Positions 50,377 through 61,234 of a stretch of 64,000 nucleotides of DNA are shown here, one piece after another (positions within the stretch are counted from its first letter, which is position 1; each line of letters starts with the position of its first letter). Both the position numbers and the translations under genes were made by a program. Below the pieces are notes generated by a model, which searched no databases, was not told where the DNA came from, and worked only from the letters and a program-made list of their open reading frames with translations. This DNA is from Xylocopa sonorina (taxonomy: Eukaryota; Arthropoda; Insecta; Hymenoptera; Apidae): contig NC_135194.1 of assembly GCF_050948175.1 (NCBI RefSeq), positions 13,012,033 to 13,076,032 of the forward strand, in the 5' to 3' direction.

Positions 50377-53300
50377 TTCACTGGAGATGCGCGAGAGCCA
50401 CTCTCCACACCCGGGCAACTTTGCGAGTCGAGTTCACCTTTACACATTTTTTTGGTACGCATCGGTTGTGTATAAAAAAACGTCGATGGCGGTGGGCCGC
50501 GAGAGGCGGGGGTTGGTAGAGAGGGGCAGGCGCGCATAGCTCGATGCTCGAACCCCGTAAAATTCCTCGGAGGCACGTCAGTTTCCCCGGTGCAGCCGGG
50601 GAAAACCGGGAGAAGAGGTCAAAGCGGAAATGCGGGAAACTTGCCCGGAGGCTAGGTATGTCTAGATCAGCCACCGATAACGCAAGGAATCGCATGCCCG
50701 ATAATTGAAAAGCAGACAAGCGAGAATGCCTGCGCGAGAAACGCAACGGGCCGAGACGGACGTGCGAACGTGCAATTTTTCATAAACGTTGCGCGATCAG
50801 TGCTAGATTACCACGTCAGAGAGGGTTCGTCTGTTTCTCGCCAGTAGAACTAACCTACATGATGTCCTGCAATTCTGTATAAACCTCCTGTTTCTTTAAT
50901 GTAACAAAATTTACAAGTTGTCGTTATCTCTTGCGATGATCGTGAAAAAATGTTTGCGCGTAGTGTGGCTCTTTTTATTTCCCTGATTAAAATCGATTAT
51001 CTCCGAATTAAACACCCGCGTAAATTCAAATAAATGAACATCGCCGGGGCAGAAGAGCAAAGCAAATAGAAGATCAAAGGCCGATCGGGAACAGCGGCAG
51101 TTCGCGCGTCAAGGGAAACAAGGAGAAAGAAAACGAGAAGTAGACGACGGGACAGCTCGCGCGTGTGATGATCATTGCGAGCTAATATTTCCAGATTACC
51201 TGCGCAGGGCGGCCCAGCGAAAGACCAACGAAGGCGATAGCCAATATCGCGCGGTGAAACCCGCCCGCCGGCGGATACATAGGTATATGCACTCGATATC
51301 CCCGATATTTCCGATGGCGCGATACACCAGGCGAGCGCGTAATTAAAACTGACGCTTTCGTTTCGACGTGCCGTCTATAGAGGCGCGAGCCGTTCGCGTC
51401 CGCGTATCCCGTTATACGTCCATCGCGGCCTTCACTTCCGCCACGATTGCCATCGAACGAGGTAGAAACAGAGGAAAAAAAAAAAAGAGTTCCCAAAATC
51501 GCCGGTTGTCCGTCAAATATGGGCCGCATGAAAAACTGGAAATTATTGGCCGACATTTCCGCGCGCCCGCCGGTTTCACCCCCCGAATTTGCATTCGACA
51601 CGCGCCTCCGCCGCTCCTCGCGCGGTGACGCGAATTAAATTTCACGGCTATCCGGGCCCGAGCCCGTGTCGTTAAAAATATTTATTTGATTCCGACCGAT
51701 ACCATTATGATGTAACGTCGATTTATTTAACGCTTCCCATCGTTACACCTTCCAGTTTCACCGACACGCAATAACATAACTGTCCCGTTTGAACGATGAA
51801 TGGAGATAGCCGGGGGCGCGCGTTCCATCGGAACAACAGCCCACGCTTACGGAATTCGGTGTTCCCGTCGATAGTCCGCGCGGAGGCGGATGGTTACCCG
51901 CGTTCATTAATCGTAATTAATCCGCGGACGGGGTTCGATGATACAAGACGTTGCACGAAATCACTGGTCGGAAGCGACGGTGGAGGGGTTGCGTGAAGGA
52001 GCCGGAAACAGCGGCTGTTAACGCAATACGTAACGCCGACACGTAGGGGAACGAACAGGCACGATAACCGAGACGCGATAACGATTTTCAACGGGCACGC
52101 GTACCGTGTCGAACCGGGCGATAAATCGGGTTAGTTCCTCCCGTCAGAAAACGATAAACATTGCCGCTGATGCGGCTCGATCCAGGGGCCGCGCGTGTTT
52201 TCCATTCTTTCTGCCATTAATTCCGCCAGCCCGATTAAATCGTCGCGAAACCCGATTCGCGTGACAAATTTGAAAAAAACCTTTGCCTGGGATCCAACGA
52301 TTCTCTTTGATCCGAGCAATTCGGAGAGGCTACCACGCTGCGGCACTTTCAGCGATAATGGTAATTACAGTCTCGCGATGAAATTCTTCAAGAGAGACGC
52401 GAAAACTCGCGGTACGAAAGGAAAGCTTGAAACAGAAGACCGGGCGCATGTACGAGAAAGATTTGTCGCGATATCGCGAAGAAGCTTCCGTAACGTTTCA
52501 GGCGAAAAATACCCGGTAAATCGAGTTAGGCGCAATTCCGGAGGAGAACAAGCCTGGAAAGGAGAAACAGAAACGCTAGAAGCTGTACGCCGGCGGAAAG
52601 TAAATTAATTCGGTACCCGTGGTTTTCGTAGGTTTCCGCGGGTAACGGCAGAAGAGGGAACGTAACGGCCGCGTCTGTCTCCGAGCGTGGAACGCCGCGG
52701 CACGGCGCGGATTATGGTACACGGTAAATGTAGGTGTAATACGTCGATGTAAAACCCGTGGATGCGTGACTCCGGCTCGTATCGAACACAATAGCGCCTG
52801 CCGGGGCTGTATTTTTCGTGTACACGTAAAATCCATTTGGTCGTTCGACATACTGGGTTGTCACTCCCGTACAATCGCATCCTCCTCTTGTCGCGCTCGC
52901 GCTGCCACGGGTCAGCTTTATTGTCAGCACCGCCAGAATTCCGGCTTTCGCGTCGGAACGAAGAGCAATTATTCTCTCCCACCGCTGCGAGCCTTTAATT
53001 GTTGGCGGTGGACGCGAACGCGCCCGCGCGCTTTGCCACCCCGTCCGCGCGATGCATTCAAAATATTGTATTACTTTTCAGTTACGAAGTGACCGCCGCG
53101 ACCAGCGTTTAAAGTGCATTCCGACCTTTCGAATTTCCCCATTAACCGACATCCATCGGAACAGGCGCGACCTTGCGTCGCGGCAGTTGCGTCCTTTATT
53201 GCCCGCCCTTTGTCCTTTCTTTTTCATATTTTTATTCCTCCGTTCCTCTCCTCTTTTTTCCTGATACCATCGATATTCGATGTTGCCGAAAAGTTTATCG

Positions 53301-56300
53301 AACATTGTTAACGAACGTTCCGCGTTTGCGCTGCGGGGGTGTATTAAACGATGTTCCGAAAACGATTTTCTCGCTTTTGGTACATAAAACGAATTGGCAG
53401 CGATTGTAAAGGTATTCAATTCGGAGGTAGACTTTATACCGTGACTAACTTTATACGCTGGATATTTGTTTGCCATTTTCCACGGTCATTTTCAGGAAAG
53501 ACTTTCAACCGCTGCGAGTGAAAGTATCGAGTGTACCCGCTGAACGAATTTTCGTCGTACACGTACGCCTGCGCTACCGTCAAAGTAAAAACGTACAGAT
53601 CGAAGCGAAGAAAAAAAAAAAATGTATGCAGCGTGCCAATTTCAGATTGCTAAATTTGGTGAAAACAAAAATATTCCGTTGAATCCAATATTTGATGCGA
53701 ATAGCTGAAAAGGAATTCAGCGAACCGATGCTGGCCTATTTTCCGACGGATTGATCGGTGCTGGTGAAAAATGAACGGCAACCAACAATGGATCAAGGAA
53801 ACGAGTGTATTCTAAACCAGGGAAATTGGCAGCAAGAATGGTAAAAGCCGAGTTGGAGCGCAAAAACACAAAAAAAAAGAAAGGAAAAGAAAAGTTAATT
53901 CTACCGTGCGAGTGATGAAGCGGGAAAAAAGTCTGACGCGTAATGAGCCTTCTAAGGTAAAAGGGGAAGTCAATTAAGGGTGAAATTAAGTATTGCCATT
54001 AAGGAAGGACAGTGTACATCGCGATAACGCTAGACTATACACAGCAACAACAGGGCAGGGAAAAAATTACACGACAAACCTGTTGGTAATTAATCATCCC
54101 CCTTACCCTGTTCGCCTGACATCATCGAGTTATCGTTCTTTCTAATCATCGGCCGTATTTTCCGTGTAAAAAAATGCCATCAGTTAAACAGGGTAAATAT
54201 TCATGCAGACGGGGCAAATAAACTGTGTGTGCCCGTTGTGGAATAACAAACTACGTTCAAACAATTTCAATCGACCCTTATCCATCTTAATTTGCGCGCG
54301 GATCATTTCACGGCAAGCGTACCATTTTCGCGCTTGACACGCGGAATTCTGGGAAAGGAACACGCGAAATGACGAGCTTAAACACCCCCTATCACTTTTC
54401 GCGTGTGATGTACAATATATTTCAATTCGAACAAAATCCCAAACGTCAGGTAAAAAACCGATCCCCGTTTCGTGCATCGAATCTAAACGGGAAACGAGAA
54501 ATAACGCGATACTTCCCGAGAAACTCGCGAGCCACCCGTACACAACGTATCCCGGTTGTATTCTGCCGGTGTCGAAGTCCCGGACGCAATACTTCCGGCA
54601 CTAAAGTCGACGCGTCATTTTCCCCAGTTCGCGTCGTTCGTTAGCGAGGGGAAGCCCGCCCTCGCACGTTCCCAGCGATGACGCCGGCCGACAAGATTGT
54701 TCCTTTTATCGGGACACCCTGTCGTTTGTTACCAGGACGCGTGAACCCGGGCCAGGCTTATTTGTCCGCGCGGTACCGGCCAGGACTCCCGTATTCGCGG
54801 CGCGTCGCGTAATGCCGCAGCATTACTGCGGATGTCTGAGCTCGCCTAACCAGTAAATATGAGTTTTCACTTGCCGCGGGAACGCCGCGAGCCCGTTTCT
54901 ACCCGCCGCCTTTATTTTTACCTCGTTAATTACGATTACGCGCGGTCCCAAGGCGCGGCGGGTAACACGCCCGCGCGCGAGCCACCATTTTCTTTCTCGC
55001 CAGACACGGCGAAAGTTCGCCAGACGCTGGCGAACTTGCCCGAGGGCGGAAGTGAGATTCGTGCTGCGAAATCCACGAACACGAACGACTTTCGATGCTG
55101 TTCGCGTCGTAACGAGGGGGTTGAACGTTGTAGGGGGTGGAACGCACGTACGACTGCCTCGAAGAATCCTCGAGGAATACGTACGCGAGTGTACGCCGGT
55201 GCGCGACGCGGTAAGAGCGTTCTCGCGAGTTAGTTATCCGAGTATCAATGTTCCATCGATGCCTCGTAACCTGTATCGAGGAGAGGCTCTCAAGAAGTTA
55301 CGGGAGCGCGCTAGGAAAACTGTTCCCTTTCCTTGCGCGGCGCGGAAAACTCCGCGGAACGTTCCGCCGGCTTGGGTCGAGCAGCGTTCCGTTAATTTCT
55401 AATTAAACAGGGGAATTTAGTGTATCGAGCGTCGTAGTTTCGGGGGCCCACTCGAATTGGAGTAGGCGACTAGAATTCGTGCGGCGGCGGCGTCGTGTAA
55501 GACGGAACGGCGGGCGACGAAGAGAAACAACGAGGGTTGGCGAATGTGGAGGTGGGAGGCCGGGTGTGTACCGGAGGGAACTCGAGGAGGATATACGACC
55601 TCGATTCTCTCCTCTGAAATAGGCCCGAGTCTTCCCGAGGTCGGTCTTCGGTACTTCGACCTGCGGAAGCAATATTTCCACGGGACTTCCGAGAAACGGC
55701 GAACCCGCCGGCAATTAGTCAGGAAGTGGCTGACAAGCCTCCTCCACGTCTACAGGGGCCGAGCTTTCGACGAATTGACCGCCTTTGTGCGCTCGATCGC
55801 CGATTCGATATTGCCGTGAACGCCCGCATACCGGGATTAAAGATCCTCCCCTTTCTTCTTAATTAATCGTCCAACGAACAGAAAGCTGGAGAAACTGAAG
55901 CTGAGCAAATCGTTCATGAGGAATCGATCAACGCCAGGATGCTTAAATCGTTCGCGATCCTATTGCCCTGCCGCGCGTTAACTAAAAACCGAGAACGCAG
56001 TAGAATAAGTCAACGAATCCTGCAGCCGTACGCACGGTGTCCGACTGTGTGAAATTGTGGCAGACTTTCCAGCCGTAAAAATACGTATATGTAAAAATGG
56101 TATCAATTTCTGAACGTACCAATCTGTTCCTTCGCGCGATCACACCGGACGCGAAGAATCGTTCGGAACGTTTTGAAGCGTGGCTCGAGCGGCATGATTT
56201 ATAGGGGAAGAGCCGCGGCTGTACAACTAAATCATCGCAGATTCGCGGTGTTTCGCACGATAAGACAATTCGCGCGATTCCCGCCCGATATAATTCTTCT

Positions 56301-56348
56301 TTAATGGCTCGTAAACAAAGTCTCATAAATCGTGACTTTCGTCGCCTC

Positions 56349-56366
56349 GCCAAGCCTGCCAAGCCT
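56349..56366 (+). repeat. 9-base tandem duplication (GCCAAGCCT x2)
   Basis: Two perfect adjacent copies. A short local duplication without evident function. Confidence 0.85.
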
Positions 56367-56526
56367 GTACACAGCGCAGCTAGCTCGAGTTTAGAATGCC
56401 AACGATCAAACGAAATACCTAACTGCGTCGCGGAATCGTGGCACGACGGCGTCCGCGTAATAAGACCGAAGTTCTCGTCGCGATGGGGTTCGTTTTATTT
56501 GACTTTCCGATTAAAAAAGAATCCCG

Positions 56527-56538
56527 CCCCCCCCCCCC
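56527..56538 (+). repeat. C12 homopolymer
   Basis: Twelve consecutive C. The minus strand has quadruplex potential, and the run is a likely length-polymorphic site. Confidence 0.9.
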
Positions 56539-56704
56539 GGTTTTACCATCGACTCCGACCGTGGCGATGGGACCACGCGTTCTGGGTAACTACCCCAGCG
56601 GGACTCGTAAAGCAATAGCGGCTCTCCCTTATAGCGCTCGTCGGGGCGACCGTTCCTTATAGACCGGCAACGGAACGAACGCGACACCTCGCGGTACAGC
56701 TAAG

Positions 56705-56719
56705 TCTCTCTCTCTCTCT
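56705..56719 (+). repeat. (TC)n microsatellite
   Basis: First of five CT/GA arrays within 2 kb (56.7-58.7 kb). Confidence 0.9.
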
Positions 56720-57371
56720 TGGATAACGGATGCCGCAATATCTACGAGCACACGCCCCGATTCATATAAATTACCAGGGTTGATGTGATTTCGGCCGAGC
56801 TGTCGCGCGTTTCGTTACACGTCCAGTTAACGCGCGGATTTGCGCCGCGCGATGAAACAGGTACGTGACATTCTTCCCCGTTGGAAATAAACCTGAGACG
56901 AGCACGTTCTCTTGTTGCTCGGCTACTTCTTCATGCATACGTTTCCGAGTCCTCGCGGTAATGGTAAGATTAATCCTACAACGCTGGATGTATAAATGAA
57001 CAGCTAGAAGATACACGACGATGCGAAACGAACGAACACACGGATGAGGTACATTCGAAGGAGGAAAACGATGACAAAGTATGTATTTAACCCGACGCGG
57101 AATCACTCGACGGAACAGAGGACGGCTGTCGTACGATAATTACAATTAAACGGTATTACCCAGTCGAGTATCCAATTACAGAACGGGCGATCGGTGGTTC
57201 GTCGATTGAAAAATTCTAAATCCCACGGCCGTTTAAGCAGTCCAGGAATTGTCCATTATTATGCAGTTCTTGTTATTACCGTCGCATCGTTCTAGCAATT
57301 GAGCCCGGATAAAAGGCCACTTTATATCGTACCCTGTCGTATAATGAGTACCATTACGGGCGTCTCGACTG

Positions 57372-57395
57372 TCTCTCTCTCTCTCTCTCTCTCTC
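57372..57395 (+). repeat. (TC)12 microsatellite
   Basis: An uninterrupted array. A small minus-strand frame (57233-57436, ATG start, 67 codons) reads through it as Arg-Glu repeats. I regard that frame as repeat-driven, although its flanks look protein-like. Confidence 0.93.
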
Positions 57396-57882
57396 CGCGC
57401 CGTTCCATACCAGAAAAGTGGCATTGTCTCTGTCATTAAATTACCCCACGCTAATGATCGTACCGCACTGTAATTTATGTAACTGCAGCCGGTTACGTCA
57501 CGCGGTGATTTGCGAACGGCTGCGATAGGATCGCCGCGCGACAGCGGGGAAACGGCGAAAGTAGTATTACCCGGCGCTGGCTCAGACGCGATCGGAATAC
57601 GCCGGATGATCCCCTTTCTCCGTGTAGATACCGGTTCTTATTCGCGTATCGCGATACGATGCGATACGTGAACACCGTGTATCGTGTATTATTATCCCCG
57701 GGTATATTCCATTTCTATGTATATTTTCCGCACATGCAGATCGTGGCCGTCGGTGCTCCCGCGGGGGAGAAGACGTTCCGGCCATACCGAAAATTGTACG
57801 CCGAGGACATATTCGCGGTAGCTGGCGCAGCTACGTAAATGATACTCTCCATGCTGGTCCACGTCCACGGGCTATTACTCAC

Positions 57883-57944
57883 GCGAGTACGTCGTCATCG
57901 TGGCCGGATCGTGATTTTCTATTCTCCAGGCGGCCGCGTTTCAT
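57883..57944 (-). CDS. Candidate first coding exon beside the CT/GA cluster
   Basis: The minus-strand ATG at 57944 follows an in-frame TAA (57950-57948). It opens 20 codons plus two bases ending GC|GTGAGTAA, a strong donor (GT at 57882-57881). The peptide is hydrophilic and basic to acidic (MKRGRLENRKSRSGHDDDVL), with no signal sequence or known domain. About 375-410 bases upstream on the same strand is a (GA)18 array, a common insect promoter feature. No second exon is identified, and a frame this short could be chance. Confidence 0.22.
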
Positions 57945-58312
57945 TAATTAACGCTGGACAACATTTCGCACGGCCGGCTGACTAAGACGCGGCCGTAACT
58001 ACTGCTGTTTACCCGTTTAATATCCTCGAAGCGGGGGACGCGGCCGATCGGAACAAAACGGAACGGGCCGATGATTAATTTCGCCTGGCTCTCTTTTCAA
58101 CGCCCGGGCAATTAGCGAGGGCGATAATTAATCGCGGGGCCGTCCGCCTACGCGACGGAGGCCTTCGAGAGTATCGACCGGTAGATATCCGGAATCAGGT
58201 CGCGCGTCGATTAAGGGGAAAAGATCCAGCTGTAAAACGGAACGATCATGCCTCGTCGCGATTCTTGTTTTATAAAATCACCTCCTTCGCCCCAACGTTC
58301 GTTTCGTCTCGT

Positions 58313-58318
<6 letters not shown>

Positions 58319-58355
<37 letters not shown>
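58319..58355 (+). repeat. (CT)18 microsatellite
   Basis: The second-longest simple array in the window, (GA)18 on the minus strand. It gives spurious Leu-Ser open frames in two phases. Confidence 0.96.
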
Positions 58356-58358
<3 letters not shown>

Positions 58359-58538
58359 CCTCCGTACACGTTGCGATACTTATGTACGAGCAGGCTAAAC
58401 TCGGTTTCCGCTTTTTGCTCTCTTATTCGGCGGAGAAGTGGCGTAGGCGGTGGTAAACTTTGGATCGATCTACTCTGAGAGACGGAGAATGAAGCCAGGG
58501 GTAATAGAGGGAGAAGAATACGACGAACTCGATGGAGG

Positions 58539-58554
58539 GAGAGAGAGAGAGAGA
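58539..58554 (+). repeat. (GA)8 microsatellite
   Basis: Opposite in polarity to the neighbouring (CT)18 and the CT array at 58652, so GA and CT arms could pair or form triplex DNA. Confidence 0.9.
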
Positions 58555-58651
58555 TAGAGGGACGAGGGATATTACTTTTACTCGTTATCGGTTAATTGGA
58601 ATCACAAGATTCCCGATCGTTTCTGAGAAGCCAGACTTCACTAACTCCTCC

Positions 58652-58666
58652 TCTCTCTCTCTCTCC
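58652..58666 (+). repeat. (CT)7 microsatellite
   Basis: Last of the five-array cluster, followed by pyrimidine-rich CTTTCA-type sequence. Confidence 0.9.
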
Positions 58667-59069
58667 TTCGCTCACTTTCAATCCCTCTTCATCTCTCTTG
58701 CTCTTTGTGCACAGCTTATCCCCACGCCTTACGTCCGCGCGGAAACAGTCAGACGCGGAAGATGCAATTACCGAGCCAGTAACAAACTCGTTTGGCGCGG
58801 GGTGGCTCGAACGCCGTGTTTAAACTGCAATCATGTATCAGCGTGATAAAGACGTTCGCGAACGGATTTCCGCCAGTTTTTAAACGTCGATACCGCCCCC
58901 AAGACTGGTCTATATTTAATTGGAATCCCGGGCTGCCACTGATTTACAACTTCGCGTCGATCCTCGCGGTCAGATTGGGGACTAATATACGGGAACCAGA
59001 AAGCGGTCGGTTAATGAAGACGTACCAAACGTCGTCGCCTTTTTTCTCCACCTATATTCTATTCTACCG

Positions 59070-59128
59070 TTTCATTTCCTTTTTTTTTATTCCTTTTTCT
59101 TTTTTCTTTTTCTCCTCTTTTTTTTTGG
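59070..59128 (+). repeat. T-rich polypyrimidine tract
   Basis: Runs of T5-T9 broken by single C or CC. The length and purity would fit a strong polypyrimidine tract, but no exon with a recognisable product follows it directly. Confidence 0.8.
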
Positions 59129-60145
59129 TACTCTTCTGCGAGAGATCCGCAAAGACAATGGGATCTCTGGGCCACAAAAACCGATATTTCCCGTCGTCAG
59201 AACGATTGTACGCGGCTTAACGATCGACCCGGAAAAGGAAATTTCATCTTCTCACGGGGTGTGCTCTTTTTATTTCTCTCTTCTCCTCAGTTTTTCGCTA
59301 CCCTGCCACTCTTCACCGCGACCAATCCCCCACCCCCGCCCCCCTTCCCAGCAACGGCACCAGCTTTATTCCACGGCTTCTTATTTACAGCGGCAAATAA
59401 CTCCTTTTGCGATGTAATATCGTTACGGTTATGTAGTTTCGCCGATACGCCGGTTCTTTATTCTATTCGAGGGGATTCGTACAAATCCTCCCTGCCTTTG
59501 TATGCTCGCCACGTTTCCCTTCTTCTCGCAATCTTTTCCTCCCCCGGCCGTCTCCCTATCCAGTTTGCCTGTCTCTCTGTCTGCCTATATTTTTCAGCTA
59601 TCATCCGAGACAGCCTATTCCCTTCCTTGGCACGAAGACAGAAACGTTTCCCCGCCTGCGAGCCTCAACCGATATTCAGCCGCGTTGCACGAAATTGAAC
59701 GATTTGTCGTCTATAAACGTCTTTGAGCCGATTCACAGCGCGCGGCCCGATTGATAAATCCGACCATCTATCCTCCCTTTGATAACACGCTCGCGTCTTG
59801 TTAATTCCACCAAACAAGTTTACGCGAAACGAGGACGAAAAGTGTTAAAGAATCGCGCGTGAATCGTGTTTATTTTCACCCACCGTATTCGCGCAGCTAT
59901 CTGGGATCTACCGCGCCTTCTCTGCCAACCCCTCTCGTTCGCAGCGGCGTAAAATAAAGCCGAACGAAATAGACTGTCTGAGAAGTAAGAACACGTCCTT
60001 ATTTCAACGGGACGCCAGCGCATCCAAGGTACTCGCGTCATGCAGAAACTTCTCCCGTCTGATCATTGAAGTTAAGCCGCGTTGACCACGATTCGCGGCT
60101 GCAGCCAACTCACCAAGTGCACACGTGTGCCGCTGGTGCTTTCAG

Positions 60146-60215
60146 GATCTATCCGAACCCGTGTAACCCGGAGTACGAGATCGCGGGACTCAATACGGAC
60201 TCGGGTCGAAGAGAA
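60146..60215 (+). CDS. Candidate internal exon
   Basis: GGTGCTTTCAG precedes the segment and GAA|GTAAGA follows it (GT at 60216-60217). The 70 bases read as one carried base plus 23 codons, giving IYPNPCNPEYEIAGLNTDSG then RRE. The other two frames are less protein-like or closed by a stop. The frame is also open upstream and downstream (to a TGA at 60258-60260), so exon limits are uncertain. I do not recognise the protein. A competing minus-strand frame with a TTG|GTGAGT donor (GT at 60113-60112) overlaps the same area. Confidence 0.18.
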
Positions 60216-61126
60216 GTAAGAGAGCGGAGGGTGTCTCGTAGCGTCAACTCGACTAACTGAAAGAGCAACCGCCCGACGCGCGAGCGTACTTTTAAGGAAA
60301 TCCTCGTTAAAGAACCCGCTGGCGCGACGCAGCTTTGCGACGAGCGACTAATTAATTATTTGCGCTCGCCGTCGAAACGGCAACGACAACCAGGCGAAAG
60401 TGACGGTAAGGACAACGGCTCGCCCCCGCGCTCGACGTAGCAATTGAACCCTTTCGACGTCGCCTGACGACGAGGCAGACGACAGCTGGATGCGCGTTTT
60501 AATCGCGACCTACGTAATCCTGCTCGAATGTCCCGGGCACGGGTCGTAACGACGATTTACGGTCTAACGAGTTCGCACTTCTCGAATTTCCCGGATGTTC
60601 GCATGATTCTCACCCCCTCCGGTCCGCCTTCTCGTACCCTCCGTCAGTCTTCGCGGCGTCTCTGTTCTCGAGGCACCCACTTATCCGCCGTGTCTCGAGG
60701 TAACCGACAAAAGTTCGCCCCTTACATTATCGTCGCGGCGTCGGCGGCGGCGCCCAGGAGCCACGAGCCGGTTCCTACGCTCGCGGGTGCCGCTAACTTT
60801 TTAACTAGTTGCAAATTAAAATTTAACTCGAGGGTACCCACCACCACCTTCACCTCTGGCTTCTCGACGTTTCTCGGTAGTTTCTCGTCCCCACCCCTGC
60901 GGCTCTGAAGAGCCCACGGGCCGCGCGAGGCGAGCAAAGCGAGAGGGATGGAGGGTCAGAGAAAGAAAGTTACCTGGGAGTAGATTTAAAAATGAACCGG
61001 GGGTAGCTGAAAGTTATAGGGAGCCAGGATCGAAGACGCCCGGGACTTCGATCAATTTTACGAGCACTACTGGTCAGAAGTAGCGTATCTTCTGATAAGG
61101 GAGGGAAGATAGCACGCACCATCTCG

Positions 61127-61232
61127 ATGCTGGCGTTCGCGGATCGCCTTGCCTCGGTGCGACTTCTGCTTCTTATTTATCTGTTCGTCCGACGAGGGGA
61201 CTCTTTCGTCGTTCGAGCATGCAGTAGCAAAG
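61127..61232 (+). CDS. Candidate first exon encoding a signal peptide
   Basis: ATG 61127 is the first Met after an in-frame TAG at 61004-61006. It opens 35 codons plus one base, ending AAAG|GTAATG (GT at 61233-61234). The peptide has a basic start, the hydrophobic core LLLLIYLFV at residues 13-21, then RRGDSFVVRA and CSSK. V-R-A before the Cys fits the small-residue rule for signal-peptidase cleavage. A short first exon holding a signal peptide is typical of secreted or membrane proteins in insects. No family is recognised, and the downstream exon should lie right of 61234, possibly outside the window. Confidence 0.28.
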
Positions 61233-61234
61233 GT

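Larger units (their letters stand above)
44877..56700. other. Block with no recognised gene; low-complexity runs and orphan frames
   Basis: No known protein or RNA is visible. Simple tracts include a G-run (45458-45476), a pyrimidine tract near 49768-49800, an A-run near 51476 and a C12 run (56527-56538). A+T-richer patches lie at about 50850-51050 and 53400-54200. Orphan frames with protein-like composition but no domain occur at 50149-50376 (minus, ATG start, 75 codons) and 55544-55819 (plus, 91 codons). Neither has support beyond being open. Confidence 0.45.

Noticed and set aside
57233..57436. Minus-strand ATG frame of 67 codons with an Arg-Glu run
   Set aside because: The run is the (GA)12 microsatellite read in frame, and no splice or domain support was found.
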